A DNA stretch of 64,000 bases from Ciborinia camelliae (GCA_025890175.1 JANPYM010000015.1:714270-778269), one strand, 5' to 3'. Positions 43,624 to 56,482 are shown, counted from the first letter of the stretch. Notes: a model not told the origin generated them from the letters alone. Made by a program: numbers and translations.

Positions 43624-45818
43624 ACGTTTCGAATCAAAAATATGGGGTGGGCTTCGAGTGTTCTCGATTCGGCGAGCTCTTTAGGATCTGTCGCAACGTG
43701 GGCTTATGGAGTTAATAACAGGGAATCAAAAGGCATCATCGGTTGTACTTTACTGCATCTACGGATCAGATTACAATGAAGCAGTTCATCCAACTGTTCA
43801 GCTTGACTCCTTTTAGGATCAAGTCTGCGGCCTTAGAGACCGACCGGCTTGCCGGCTTTTCTTGCAAGTGCTGAATGCATCTGTGATATGAAATGAAGAC
43901 AAGATTTCCACCAACCTCGAATCCCAAATTGCTGACATGGGTGATATGTTTACCAGACTTGTATGGCGATTTTGAATTTATCGCGCATAAATCGGAGAAA
44001 GGCAATGATATTCATGAGCCAGGCGCGGATTGGTTCACGATTCAAAGCATGGGAATATCACACCCTAATACTTGATTATTCTGAAATTCCTCCTTGGCTG
44101 TTATCAGTATGATGCAATGAGAAGCGATCTCTAACTCTAATTTCCTTGTGAGAGAGCGCTCCCTTGGATAGGGCAATTTAGCAAAATCAAAGACCATTAC
44201 AACCATACAATACACATCGTTTCTTGTGAGCTTCTATTTAAGTTGTGTCATCAATAACAACGGATTCTTTTGACTTTTTATCATGTTGTGTGGCAGGTGG
44301 ATGAACTTGCACCAGTGTGCCCAAGATTATGGAAGACAACACAGGCATCCAATGAGCGAAGCCTCAAATACTCTACAAAGTACGTCGAATTCTCTCCGAA
44401 GTTCGAACCTTGAAAGTCGAGGCTAGAAGCCAAACCTACTTGGCGATATTGCTATTAATAAGTTTCTGGTCAACAGAGCCGGTGTCACGATCAGCCTTGC
44501 TTGTAATGACTCTCAATGGGCGGGCTATTGCTTTCTTAATTTATTTCTTCTCGCTGATGAAACACATCGATGGTGATTCCCAAGAATAAATACCCCTTTC
44601 GCCAGGACAACTTAATATCAGAAAGTTTGGAATCAGAAGGAAGTCAAAACAGGCTCTTGTTAAGGCATATCAGAAGCTGCAACAGCTACAACTTAGAATA
44701 TTTAAGCAATCGAAGTATTCATCTCTGGCTCTGATTGAAAACACTATAGAAGTTAATATAGGTAGGTGAATATGCTCTGTTCAGATTTCCCTATGTCAAA
44801 TAGACCTCCCTCTCAATTCGAAGTTATGGCTAGGAACGAGCGTGCCGGCGCCACTTCCGGGAACCTTGGACAGAAAAAGCCTATTGTTTTCTTGATGTCT
44901 TTCAATTGGGTATCTGATGAAACACTACAATCGCAATTTACAAGATGCTAGATGATATAAAGTTTGCCCCAGAAGGGAGTAAAGAGTTACCTAGCCATCG
45001 ATCGGTGTTCTCAAACTCCGACGGGCGCCAATTCGTCATTGACCCTCTACCGGTATTCCGTTGTTTACCCCACATCCCCACATCCACCAATTGCCGTCCC
45101 ACGATTTCAGTCTCTAGTCGGTCAACTTGCTTACGATAGTTTTTAGCATGAAAAGTATAAATGTGATATATGACGAGCGGAAAGTTTCGTGTTCGTACCC
45201 GGATGGCTAGTCTATTATGCATTTTACCCTTTTTGCTCAAGAGCTCATGCTACCATCCTATCAAATGCGGGGATTTTGATATCAAAGATGCATGCATGAG
45301 AGGGAAATCATGCCATGATCAAAACGCGGGGTATGTCGTACATGTACTGTGATTATTATGGGGATGGGTATTTGTGAGTTTGACATTGAGATAGGATAAG
45401 ATGTGATGGGATATGATAGGAGAGCATTAGAATCGACATTTTTGAATATTTGGAGATACGGCCCTGGTATGCCTAGGTACGTACAGATCGCGATTGAATA
45501 GTGAGATCATGAGGAATTTCTAGAACATCCGAGGTTCCTTTGTCTGATAGGCACGGATAGAGTTTGATTTGTAATGGGGGATGTCGATCGTATGCTATTG
45601 GATTGAGAGCGCGAGACTTGTGGACTTGTGGACTTCTGGAAGGGTCCGAAGGGTCTATATGAGGAGCAGATTTCTCGTACGACTTTTATTTTTACTCTTA
45701 ATCAACAACACAATAAAATCATCCATCACCACTTCGCAATACCAACTCTCAAGACTTGATAACTTCTCTCTCTTTCACTTCACAATACAATACAATACAA
45801 ATTACCTACCTATTCATC
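43624..45818. other. 2.2-kb intergenic region
   Basis: AT-rich with no supported gene. Frames of 60-64 codons at 43893, 44766 and 44945 have ordinary composition but no splice links or family match. GATAGGATAAGATGTGATGGGATATGATAGG at 45390-45420 is a degenerate GATA-type repeat. Confidence 0.45.
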
Positions 45819-46252
45819 ATGAATGCTCAACGCACAACGGCAGTTAAGGGAGGCTCGGGCAGTGTCTCGACTCCGGCCAACAATATTGATGGCGGTGCTG
45901 CACAAATCAGACGTGTATGTCTTCTTCCCACAACCATCACATCGCATTACTTCTCCCCTTCCCCTTGCGCGAAAGAACCCTCGCATTAATCGAATCGTGA
46001 AACAGGGTTCCCAAGAAGGCACGCTTTTCTCCGGCCTCCTGAATCAGAAACGATCGAGTAGTGATGCGGCTACCAAGGCGCGACGAGAGAGTTTTGCAGA
46101 TCAGGCTCCCAAGGCGGGTTTTGTGGGGAAGATGTGGGATAGGTAGGTTTGGTTTGGTTTTTTTGTTTGGGGTTTGTTGTTGGCGAACTAGGCTTGCAGA
46201 ATATTTTGCTAATAGGTTGGTTTGTGGTTGTAGCTTTACTAGGGGTCAATAA
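45819..46252 (+). CDS. Small hypothetical protein, 83 aa
   Basis: Three exons (45819-45914, 46006-46142, 46234-46252) join cleanly: donors GTATGT and GTAGGT, acceptors AACAG and TGTAG. The product begins MNAQRTTAVKGGSGSVSTP, continues AAQIRRGSQEGTLFSGLLNQ and RSSSDAATKARRESFADQ, and ends AGFVGKMWDSFTRGQ. It is small, basic, Ser/Gly/Ala-rich and without a membrane segment or signal peptide, so probably cytosolic or nuclear and largely unfolded. It resembles short stress- or conidiation-associated proteins of filamentous fungi in composition only; I do not assign a family. The three-exon structure with correct phases makes a real gene likely. Confidence 0.7.
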
Positions 46253-47537
46253 ATGATGGGGTTGCGGGTGGGAGTTGGGGCGAGGTGTAGAGTGTATGGA
46301 TATCTTGGGGAGATGGAGATGAAGATGATGGTTGATGGTTGATGGATGGGAGAAGCAATAAGATGGATTGCATCATCGATATTACAGTCAGTCACAGTGG
46401 CATGTATTAGTGAGGGGGAGATGGCGATGCATGGCACGATACGATAATACGATATGATGGGATCGGTTTTGGAGAAATTGTCTACGGCGCTCGGTTGATT
46501 TTGAGATTGCTCATAGCTTGAGAAAGGGGTCATGGGTAAGAGGGTCTTGGGTAACGGGATGATGATTATGGATAACGAAATCACAAACAATTAAATATCA
46601 AATTACACATTATAAGTTACAAGTTACAAGTTACAATCACGTACCTTTCTATTATTTTTCACATACATACATCATTTATTCACTATCGTCAATGACAAAA
46701 GTTCAGCAGCGTTTTTCAAAATTCCTAGAAACTTAGGTACCTATCAGACATATCGAAGTCCCAGGCAAGGACTCCGTGCTCCATCCCCGATCTGCGGAAT
46801 GCACTGCACTGCACTAGTCTAGTCTAGTAGTGTTACTAAAGTCTAGCACTAGTACCAGCACCAGCATAGCGCCTTCTCATCCTCATCCTCATCCTGATCC
46901 CCATCCCCATTCCCGGAATTTATCATCTATCTACCTAGGTATCCATCCATTCATCAATCCATTGGATGTCGATGGATGTTGATGGATCTACTTTTTCTTT
47001 TAAAAAATAAGAATAAGAATAAGAATAAGAATAACGCTCGTTCTGTGATGGGTTGGGGTGGGTTGGGTGGGATTGAGTGGGATTGGATGGGATTGGGTTG
47101 AGTGGGATTGAGTTTTGCTGAGAGGATCGATTCCGGAGAGGATCGAGTGCTGTGTTATGTAAAGTTGGGGTCTACTTGTAGACGGGTGGATGGAGTAGGC
47201 TTTGGGTATCTATCTAAGTTTTGGGTTTAGTTGGGATTTTTTATTCTTCTTTTCTTTCTTGCTTGCTTTCTTTTGGTTCTGGGTTTGGGTTTGGGTTTGG
47301 GTTTGTTAGGTTTTGATGTTGTTGTTGATACGTATCATTTTATTTGTCTTTGTATTTTATATTTTATATTGATTGATTTATTGATATTGATATTGATATT
47401 GAGTTATCTCATCCTATCCTATTCTATTCTATCCTATCCCACTCATCTATCAATCAAATACCTACCTCCTATCCATCCCATCCCACCCACAAATCCCACG
47501 TACCTACCTCCCGACCACCTGCAAACACCACCCAAAA
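46253..47537. repeat. Intergenic with AATAAG, GGATT and GGGTTT simple repeats
   Basis: Includes (AATAAG)n at 47009-47033, GGGATTGAGT/GGGATTGGAT units at 47047-47115, (GGGTTT)n at 47280-47306 and CTATCCTATTCTATT runs near 47410-47440. No gene is supported. Confidence 0.55.
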
Positions 47538-48173
47538 ATGGCCTCAACCACCTCGACCGCCTCAACCACCTCAACTCCCAAAACTCCCACCCACAACCAC
47601 AATCACAACCATAACCACAACCACAAACAAAACAACTCCTCCATCTCCTCCATCTCAGAGCTCCTCCTTTACTTTCCCAAAACCCCGACGTTTCCTCCAT
47701 CCCCGAACCCGAGCCCGAAAGCGCACCCGCACCCTGGTTCTCACACTCGGAATATCGAAACTTCAAATTCTAGAGTTGGAGAAGGAGAAAAAGAAAGAGT
47801 AGGAGCTGGAACGGGAACAGGGGCTGGAATATCGAATCACCATAATCATACCACACATACACATACACATACTGCACATAGCGCGGCCCCCATGTTGGAA
47901 AATCAAGGGCGGGAAGGACGGGAAGGGAGTGTACGGAGTGTACGGAGTGGGGAATTGAGAGGGGGGTTGAGCGCGGTATATACGCGTGGTGATGGGTTTG
48001 AGGGGGGGGTTATTCCTCGGGTTACGGGGGTTCCTGGGGTTATTGGGGTTCCTGGGGTTATTGGGGTTCCTGGGGGCGATGAACAGAGGTGTGATGAGCA
48101 GAGGTGTGATGAGAGGTGTGAAGAGACTGATGTGAGTATTTTCTTTCTTTTGTGGGGTTTTTTTGATCTATAG
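47538..48173 (+). CDS. Doubtful low-complexity ORF, 211 codons
   Basis: An open frame starting MASTTSTASTTSTPKT, followed by a His-Asn run (HNHNHNHNHNHK), HTHTHTHTAH and tandem GVPGVIGVPG units near 48020-48075. There is no recognisable domain. The composition follows the underlying simple repeats, so the frame may be chance. It might be the first exon of an unusual gene: a GTGAGT donor lies at about 48132, which would cut off the last 13 codons. Reported only because it is long and has a good ATG. Confidence 0.25.
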   Translation: MASTTSTASTTSTPKTPTHNHNHNHNHNHKQNNSSISSISELLLYFPKTPTFPPSPNPSPKAHPHPGSHTRNIETSNSRVGEGEKERVGAGTGTGAGISNHHNHTTHTHTHTAHSAAPMLENQGREGREGSVRSVRSGELRGGLSAVYTRGDGFEGGVIPRVTGVPGVIGVPGVIGVPGGDEQRCDEQRCDERCEETDVSIFFLLWGFFDL

Positions 48174-51100
48174 CGAAGGAAGAAAGAAAGAAAGAAAGGA
48201 AGAATATTGCGAGATTAGTTGTGGAAGTGATCATGATCATGATCATGATTATGACTTGAAGCTTGAAGCTTCGATGGGTATTTCAAGGCGCATTTGAACA
48301 TTGATTTTTTGATAGCGAGATGCGCAATATATATATGTATATGTGATACCTCAGTGGAAGAGGAAGTGGAAGAGGAATTTGGATATGGATATCAGCTAAC
48401 TTGAGGTGTAAACTGTAGTCGCCGACGGTGGGGAAAATGTTTCATCATTTTATTGGTCGGGAGGATGGGGCGAAGTAATGGGGATGAGGAGGGGGATGGG
48501 GATGAGGAGGTGATGAGAAGGTGATGTATATGCCTGTCTGTGATTAATACACATGGGGCTTGGGGACGTAGAGAAGAGTAAAGAAAAGCACATCCTTGGG
48601 TTGGGTCTGAATTGGAACGGAATGGAACGAAATGAATTGGAATAGAGAAACGGATTGTATCATCAAGTGCTGCAGCCTGCATTATCCATATGGATATAGG
48701 TTGTCCAACACCTGGGCACCTACCTACCTACCTACCTATCTCGTCCAGACAGGCTAGCAGAACAGATCAGATCAGATCCGAACCAAGATTTCGATATAAA
48801 TCTTCCAAACTGAATGGATCATGTAAATGAATTTATTATTACCAATATAATACAAACAAATATATAAACTCAAAAAAGGAGAGAAAAGAGAAACCAGAAA
48901 AGAAATCAAAACTAAGGTACTCATGAGTCACCGGCTTAGTACGGTCTGGTAATTTGAGATCTATATATATAGTTAACCTAGGTAGTAAATCTATGATATA
49001 TTATATAGGAAGTAGGTAGGTAGGTAGTAAGGAGTAAAGAGTAAGGAGTAAAATTTCAACTCGTTACTCGCTACTCGCTACTCCTTATAATTAAGTTATG
49101 AGTTATGAATGTGAGAAAAAGAGGGAGATACCAGCACTCTTATTTTAACTTAACTAGATAGGTTATAACTATTCACTTCCTTACATTCTACCAGCTATAT
49201 TTAACTCCAATAACTCCAGTGACTTCGATATTCCTATTATAGTTACACAATATAATATGATACAATAGGTATATACAATATATATCTATTCTATAAAGAC
49301 CTCGAAAAAATCGATATCAATTTACTAAAGTAGGTAGGTAGCTATTAATTAGCTTCCTACATTATGAGTTATGAGTTAGCACTTAGCACTTAGCACTTAT
49401 CACTTAGCACTTAGCACTTAGCACTGCTCGGGTTGCGTATTGGTGGATAATAGGTTTAGGTTTAGGTTTAGGTTTATATATGATGAGATTGTTGGATTGT
49501 ATTAGGCGAATAGTATATTTAAGGAGAGATTTATATGTACCTACCTATGTATGTATGTATGTATGTATCTTTAGAGAGAATAAATGAATGGCATGGGTGA
49601 GTAGGAAGTGGAAATGTTTTTAAATTCTCAGACCGGACTCTAGAGGTCATAGGATAGTTAACTTTTACGTTAGAGTGTATAGATATAGATATAGATATAG
49701 ATGTCCAGGTATAATATAATGTGATGTACTGTATATATATAATAAAAAATACATCAATTATAAGGGTCCCAATATTCTAAGTTTGCGGTCTACTAGGTAA
49801 GGAATTGTAGTTGGTAGTTGGAGATCCAATGATATGTTTATATTTATTCATATTCATGTAGGTATATATACATGAATACGCAGTCGGGGCAGTGTTAACC
49901 TGTAACGCGGGAATCTATCTAGTATATCATACCTACTAGGGTTAGGGGGAAATCTTTACTTTATTCATTACCAGTTCGCTCTCTCCTTATTCCCATCCTC
50001 ATCCCCAGGAAATCTTATTTATCACTTTACCATAACATACTATTCCATCCCATCCCTTCCCATCCCTCAACCCCCCATTCCTCCCCATCCTTCCTATCCC
50101 CTCACTAAACCCTCCCCTCAATCCCCTAATCCATCCATTCATCCCATTCATCCAACCAACTCACCAAAACGAGAAACACCGCCACCGTCACCCCTCCCCT
50201 CCTTCCCACCCATACCCATACCCACTCACTCACTCACCCACCCATACCCATCCAATCCATATCCCCCTCCTCCAGACCCCCCGCCTCCCAATCCCCCGCC
50301 TCCAAATCCCCCTCCTCCCGATTCCNNNNNNNNNNNNNNNNNNNNNNNNNNNNNNNNNNNNNNNNNNNNNNNNNNNNNNNNNNNNNNNNNNNNNNNNNNN
50401 NNNNNNNNNNNNNNNNNNNNNNNNNNNNNNNNNNNNNNNNNNNNNNNNNNNNNNNNNNNNNNNNNNNNNNNNNNNNNNNNNNNNNNNNNNNNNNNNNNNN
50501 NNNNNNNNNNNNNNNNNNNNNNNNNNNNNNNNNNNNNNNNNNNNNNNNNNNNNNNNNNNNNNNNNNNNNNNNNNNNNNNNNNNNNNNNNNNNNNNNNNNN
50601 NNNNNNNNNNNNNNNNNNNNNNNNNNNNNNNNNNNNNNNNNNNNNNNNNNNNNNNNNNNNNNNNNNNNNNNNNNNNNNNNNNNNNNNNNNNNNNNNNNNN
50701 NNNNNNNNNNNNNNNNNNNNNNNNNNNNNNNNNNNNNNNNNNNNNNNNNNNNNNNNNNNNNNNNNNNNNNNNNNNNNNNNNNNNNNNNNNNNNNNNNNNN
50801 NNNNNNNNNNNNNNNNNNNNNNNNNNNNNNNNNNNNNNNNNNNNNNNNNNNNNNNNNNNNNNNNNNNNNNNNNNNNNNNNNNNNNNNNNNNNNNNNNNNN
50901 NNNNNNNNNNNNNNNNNNNNNNNNNNNNNNNNNNNNNNNNNNNNNNNNNNNNNNNNNNNNNNNNNNNNNNNNNNNNNNNNNNNNNNNNNNNNNNNNNNNN
51001 NNNNNNNNNNNNNNNNNNNNNNNNNNNNNNNNNNNNNNNNNNNNNNNNNNNNNNNNNNNNNNNNNNNNNNNNNNNNNNNNNNNNNNNNNNNNNNNNNNNN

Positions 51101-51456
51101 NNNNNNNNNNNNNNNNNNNNNNNNNNNNNNNNNNNNNNNNNNNAAAAAAAAACATATATATATACATATTACCGCTCACCACACAAGTTATACACAAGTT
51201 ACGCACATGAACATAAACATATAACATAGGCAAGACAAGGTAGATAAATATATCCAAAAAAAGATAGGATTCGGACTCATTTAATCATTATGTAAAAAAA
51301 AAAGAGGATTTGCATTGGGCTATCATAAGATGAGATGAAACCACCAGTGAATTTTAACACTTGAGATGGAATCCCTCAATGTCATCGTATCTATCTATCA
51401 ATTTCATGCCTTCATACCAGGTATCTAGTTATCCATTCACGCATACTGAGTCCAAT
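48174..51456. repeat. 3.3-kb gene-free region with repeats and an assembly gap
   Basis: Contains (GATCAT)n at 48229-48248, CTACCTACCTAC at 48719-48740, AGGTAGGTAGGTAG at 49012-49026, CACTTAG heptamers at 49379-49424, (TTTAGG)n at 49451-49474, (GTAT)n at 49548-49568, CCCATACCCA units near 50210-50250 and then the run of N. No gene is supported on either side of the gap. Confidence 0.6.
50326..51143. other. Assembly gap (818 N)
   Basis: Unsequenced. The left flank (50260-50325) is a CCNCCTCC-type repeat and the right flank starts with a run of A, so the gap probably formed in low-complexity DNA. Confidence 0.99.
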
Positions 51457-53437
51457 TTACAGTTTGTTGGGTGCAGTTTGTGTCGTTGGCCATTGGTAGC
51501 CAGCGGCGTCGCTGAACTTGTAACCGTATGAAGATGTGAAGTCATCCAAGACGGCGGGTCCACGAGAGCCTATGATGAGATTAGTTTTATGTTTGGTCAA
51601 AAGGAGAAAGGATTCTGTGAAAATGTCTTACCGTATGGGTATTCCATAGGGATAATCTCCTTGTTGTCATCAAGGTAGTGTAGAAGTGGTGTAAAGATTC
51701 TCCAACTTGCATCAAGTTCATCATCACGAACGAAGTTGGAGTGATCGCCCTTAAGAGCGTCAAGAATGAGAGATTCGTATGCTTCTGGGATCTTAAGATC
51801 GGAGAATCGGCGGCGGTAGGTCAAGTCGAGTTCGGTAACAACAGTTTGCATGCTCAAACCTGGTAACTTGGAGTTCATCTTGATGTAAACACTCTCGTTT
51901 GGTTGAATGCGCATAACAAGCTCGTTTCTTGGAATATCTTTGAAGATACCAGATGTGACATCCTTGAATTGAATTCGGATTTCGGTCTTTTGCTCGTTAA
52001 GAGCCTTTCCTGCCTTCAGGATAAATGGTACACCATCCCAACGCTCGTTCTTGATGTATGCGACCATAGCACAGAAGGTTGGACATCTCGAATCCTTTGG
52101 TACGGTGTCGTCTTCCTTGTAAGAAGGCTTGTTGCCGTCTAAGGATTTGCCATATTGACCAATGATGACATTCTTTGGCTCGATTGCTGGGATAGCGCGA
52201 AGAACTCGGACCTTCTCGTCACGAACATCCTCTGCGGAGAATGAAATTGGTCGCTCCATGGCGAGGAGGGTGAGGACTTGTAGAAGATGGTTTTGCATCA
52301 CATCTCTGATGATACCGAACTCGTCGAAGTAACCTCCTCTGCCCTCGGTTCCAAAAGGTTCCTTGAATGTGATTTGAACATTGTCAATGTGATTGCGGTT
52401 CCATGTAGCACCAAAAAATTCGTTACCAAATCTCAAAATTAAAATGTTCTTGACCATCTCCTTTCCGAGGTAATGATCGATACGGAAGATCTCATCTTCC
52501 TTCCAGTTTGGCTCCAATGCCTTTTGCAACTCTCGGGAACTTCCCAAATCCTTTCCAAATGGCTTCTCAACCTAGAAGTTGTTAGCGAGCGCAATCAATC
52601 TAATGTGAAAATCCGGGTATCGTACAATGATTCTTGCAACACCGGTCTCTGGGTAGGCGTTTGCTTTCAATTGCTGGGATACGGTAGTGAAGACGGATGG
52701 AGGTAAGGCCATGTAGAAGATTCTGTTGGCTTCTGGTCTCCCCTTCTCGAACACCTCGCAGTGTTTTCGTAGCTCGATGAAACCCTCTGGCTTATCATAT
52801 TGCCCAGAAACGTATGTACAGATGTCGCAGAAGTCTTGAAGTTGCTGTTCCATATCCTTGGTGGGAGTCTTGATATATGATCTGACCCTCTTAATATATT
52901 CCTCGTGGTCCATCTTTGTTCGCGCATATCCAACGATTCTGACATCCTTGGGGAGGAATTGGTTACGATACTATCGTGGTGTTAATATTGACTCCTTAGC
53001 TGGAGACATCTTGCACCACTTACGAGACCGAAAAGAGCTGGGAACTAAAATCATGTATGTTAGCAAGGAAAGGACTCAATTGATCGTAGTTCCCTTACAG
53101 TCTTCTTCTTTGCAAGATCACCAGATGCTCCTAAAACAATGATCACAGTGTTGTCCTTCAGCTCGAGCGATCTGTGGTGGGGCACATCAACATCAATCAG
53201 TCATTATTCGGATCAAACGGGATTGAGAAATCAGGATGAAAGAGTGGAAATCAAGAATCTGATCACAACCGGGAGAGCTTAAATTGGCCCCCTTATTGTA
53301 TATATACATTTCATATATACAATAAGCTTTGTTGATGTGAATGAGCTCAAGGGAAGTAGATTGATCGACCTCATATGAAAAGAAGCAACTTACCCAGCAT
53401 TGCCAGACTCCTCCGGCTTAATAACAGTGTCGGCCAT
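51457..53437 (-). CDS. ZWF1: Glucose-6-phosphate 1-dehydrogenase, 511 aa
   Basis: Six exons: 53437-53394, 53171-53099, 53044-53024, 52970-52626, 52571-51632, 51569-51457. Exon 3 is a 21-bp microexon (FPALFGL). The NADP-binding motif is VIIVLGASGDLAKKKT (GASGDLA). Next come LFGLYRNQFLP, ARIIVEKPFGKDLGSS built across a splice, and the active-site block FRIDHYLGKEMVKNIL with the catalytic His. The C-terminal beta+alpha domain includes VQITFKEPFGTEGRGGYFD and EGLKxD-like ILDALKGDHSNFVR. The enzyme oxidises glucose-6-phosphate to 6-phosphogluconolactone in the cytosol and is the main NADPH-producing entry to the pentose phosphate pathway. Length matches yeast Zwf1. Intron 1 (222 bp) is unusually long for this window and carries a 13-bp inverted repeat, listed separately. 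No break is seen. Confidence 0.97.
53292..53326. promoter_or_regulatory. 13-bp perfect inverted repeat in G6PD intron 1
   Basis: Left arm CTTATTGTATATA (53292-53304), 9-nt spacer, right arm TATATACAATAAG (53314-53326). In the transcript it could form a hairpin inside the first intron. As DNA it is a dyad that a factor could bind. Function is unknown. Confidence 0.6.
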
Positions 53438-55660
53438 TACGTATGGTTGTTTGGATATGTAAAATGAATAAATAAAGGGAGGAACTATCGAATATTCCTA
53501 TTCCTATAAGATCAACAGGACTTTTAATAAGTAAGTGCAGAAGATTTGACAGTTGTAGATGTAGGTACTAATAATGATCAAGAAAAATGTTGGGTTTGGG
53601 AATGGGATAGTCCGCTTTTGACTGAAAGACTCGACCCCGCTAAGAGTATGTAATGAGAATATGGACCTAGGTAGGTAAGGTGGTGGGTGGTAGGTGGGTG
53701 GTAGGTGGGTGGTAGGTGGGCAGTAGGTACTAGGTATGAACAAGACTTTATTAAGGTAGGGAAGGGAGGCAAGGTAGACAAGGTAGACAAGGTAGGTAAG
53801 GTAAGGTATGACGGATGAGAAGTATTTCCGGATAGACTCCGAACCCCCAAACAGAGATAGGTCGATCTCCAGCTCTTACGGGTATTTTGGATTAATATGT
53901 ATTATTATTAGTATTTATTAGGTAGAGGAGATAAATACCTAGGTAGGTAGGGAGGTAGGTATTCATGGTATCAAACATCCATCATAAATCTATCTTTCCA
54001 ATTGCGTACACCACTTGAAAATTACCCAAAAAAATACAAAATATCTTCCTAGATAGGTATATAAGATAGTTCACTCTTCCACACTTGGAAGACTTTATTA
54101 CAGTATTATTCATATTGCATTATGAAGCAATTAATTATTAATTATGACTGTACTTGGGATTTTTGTTGATGGTTGTGAACTTGTGATTCGTGAAGCTTGA
54201 TTTTCTCGATACCTACCTACCCTACCTACCTAGGTGCCCGTACCCGTACCCGTACCGTCCGCACCTAATTTTGACAAGGCCCGACGTGCCCCTCATTTAT
54301 TTTATCCCCGATGACTTCTGGGTGACGGGGTCAGAGTCAGGTCGGACATATTCAAAATATTTCAAAGGTGTGCTCAAAGGTGCTAGAACTTCCTCAACGG
54401 GTCCGATGACAAAGCATATTACATTTGCATAGTAAGAAAAAGGTCCGGTGAAGGCGGATATGAATATTAATATGAATATCAATCTTTCCCAAAATGCCAA
54501 TTGATCTCTTCAAGGAATGCCCCCAAAAGTATACGTATAATCTGTAAGTTATATAACGTTGACAACAGTTCTAATCAAGATAGGTAGGTAGGTATTTGTT
54601 ACCTGTGAGTCATGATATTCATACCCATATCAATATCCATATCCATATACAGTATCATCATTGAAATCAAAAGGGTGGAGAGATGGATTCATTCGATGAT
54701 AATGATGACCCGAATGGCTATCTACCACCTACATTACATGTACGGAGTATCTACACCTACCTACCTAGCACTTACTCTGTCTATACTGTAGCATCCTAAG
54801 TTCTCACCATCTTATATTACGGTCGCTTGAAGCTCTAGACTGTAACTCCGTGTAACTTCATACTCGGGGCCTTGATAATAATGTCGTTTGCCATTTGCGG
54901 TTGCGTGGAACTCGGAATATCAGGAACCACCGTAGAAACCCAAGATGGTGAAATGGGAGTTCACGGCCGATATTCTTCCATATGCTCTCGAGAGTCTCCA
55001 CCGATTACACCATCACCAGTTCACTCAAAGATTTTTCAAAAAGGCAAACTCGGGAAAATCATCTCGGGGGTGAAACATCAACTAATAGATAGAAAACTAC
55101 CTATGAGGTGATAGGTATACATTTGAACTTTTTCTTTGATTTTAAAATCCAAAGCTTCTATAAACTTGTTTTCAGAAAGAAGTTGAAGAAGAGGACCTTC
55201 AAATACCTATGCACTGGGCAGACGACCAGCAACCAGCCCTTTGTTTGATTTTGGCAATGTCTGATATTGATCATGATACCGATATTGTATTGGCAATTCT
55301 CACTCCGTGGCCACTTCGCAAACTATAGTACATGGACTGTAGACTGTAGTGTAATGCTCTGATCTCCTCTTCTATGATGCCATTGCGAACTGGATGGATG
55401 AATCGGAATTTATTCCACAGATCTTCCGTCCACAGCCGGGTGCGCGTACCTAGACATAAATTATTAATGCCTTATATTCCAGACATACATGACAGATAAC
55501 AATTCTTAGTCAGCAATTCTGGCAGCCCTAGAATTTTTCGCTAAAATTCTAGGGCTCTTTGCCATTTGGAAAACGAAACTTACTATCAACATTATCGACG
55601 TCGACAACCATAACGCCAACCGAAGTCTTCCTCTCAAATCCACGAGAGACTTTCGCCAAA
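53438..55660. repeat. 2.2-kb intergenic region with AGGTGGGTGGT and TAGGTAGG tracts
   Basis: Contains AGGTGGGTGGT repeats (53680-53720), GGTAGACAAGGTAGACAAGG (53773-53800), TAGGTAGG tracts and (CGTACC)n at 54239-54256. No gene is supported. Short frames such as 54872-55111 lack splice links. It must include the promoters of G6PD and RPL33. Confidence 0.55.
55524..55556. promoter_or_regulatory. 14-bp perfect dyad upstream of RPL33
   Basis: AGCCCTAGAATTTT (55524-55537), 5-nt loop, and its exact reverse complement (55543-55556). It lies about 105 bp before the RPL33 start codon. Each arm has an AGCCCTA/TAGGGCT outer end, resembling Tbf1/Homol-E-type elements of ribosomal-protein promoters. Binding by such a factor is inference. 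Confidence 0.65.
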
Positions 55661-56482
55661 ATGCCTACCGACGCCGGACACAGACGTGAGTTTCCCTGAT
55701 TTCGAGATAGCACTGGCTGCGCGTACATGGGCCTTGGGAGCCGGGATGTGGAAGCAGTTTTGAGAACAGCGAAGTTGCAGTTTTCAGGCGAACTGGGGAA
55801 TCTGTCGTGCTGGAGCCAATGTGCGAGTTTTGTGCTTGAATCAATTGCTAACTTTTGTGTGTTTCTAGTCTATGTTAAGTAAGTTTACACAATCTACACA
55901 ATCTTTTCCGATCGACGAACATGCCATGGACTCGAATAGCGGTATGGAGATGGGGATTAGGAAAAGGATAGGAAGAAGCTGGCGAAGCAGGGAATATTTC
56001 GACGACGCAGAGATGGAGCTGATCAAGATGGATATTTGACATGGACATAGTGGACATATGCTGATATGGATAACTTCAGGGGACGCCATTTGAGCTACCA
56101 ACGCGGCAAGCGCAACACCACCCCAGGCACCAGCTTGATCCAAATCGAGGGTGTCACCAACACCGAGGCTGCCAAGTATGTTCTATCACGATATTCGAAT
56201 ACTTCACGATTCTAACAAATCTTTAGCTTCTACTGCGGAAAGAAGGTTGCTTTCGTTTACCGTGCATCAAAGGAGGTTAGAGGATCAAAGATTAGAGTTA
56301 TCTGGGGCAAGATCGCTAGACCACACGGTATGAGAGATTTGTTTTACTTCTTACTGGGGGTTTGAATACTGATATCTACCAAAGGAAACTCCGGTGTTGT
56401 ACGCGCACGATTCAGACAAAACCTCCCACCTAAGTCATTCGGCGCATCCGTTCGTGTCATGTTGTACCCATCATCGGTCTAA
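55661..56482 (+). CDS. RPL33: 60S ribosomal protein L33 (eL33, L35a), 109 aa
   Basis: Five exons: 55661-55685, 55869-55878, 56080-56175, 56227-56327, 56385-56482. The second exon is a 10-bp microexon coding LeuTyrVal and part of a Lys codon. The spliced product is [20 protein letters not shown], then [61 protein letters not shown] and [20 protein letters not shown], ending YPSSV. This matches the whole length of eukaryotic L35a. It is a structural protein of the 60S subunit. Introns of 183 and 201 bp flank the microexon, longer than usual here, as is common at the 5' end of fungal ribosomal-protein genes. All junction phases are consistent. Confidence 0.97.

Noticed and set aside
49451..49474. 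TTTAGG repeats that look telomeric
   Set aside because: Only about four units, not the TTAGGG of filamentous ascomycetes, and surrounded by other microsatellites.
50226..51257. 343-codon minus-strand frame spanning the gap
   Set aside because: Most of it is N; no coding content can be claimed.
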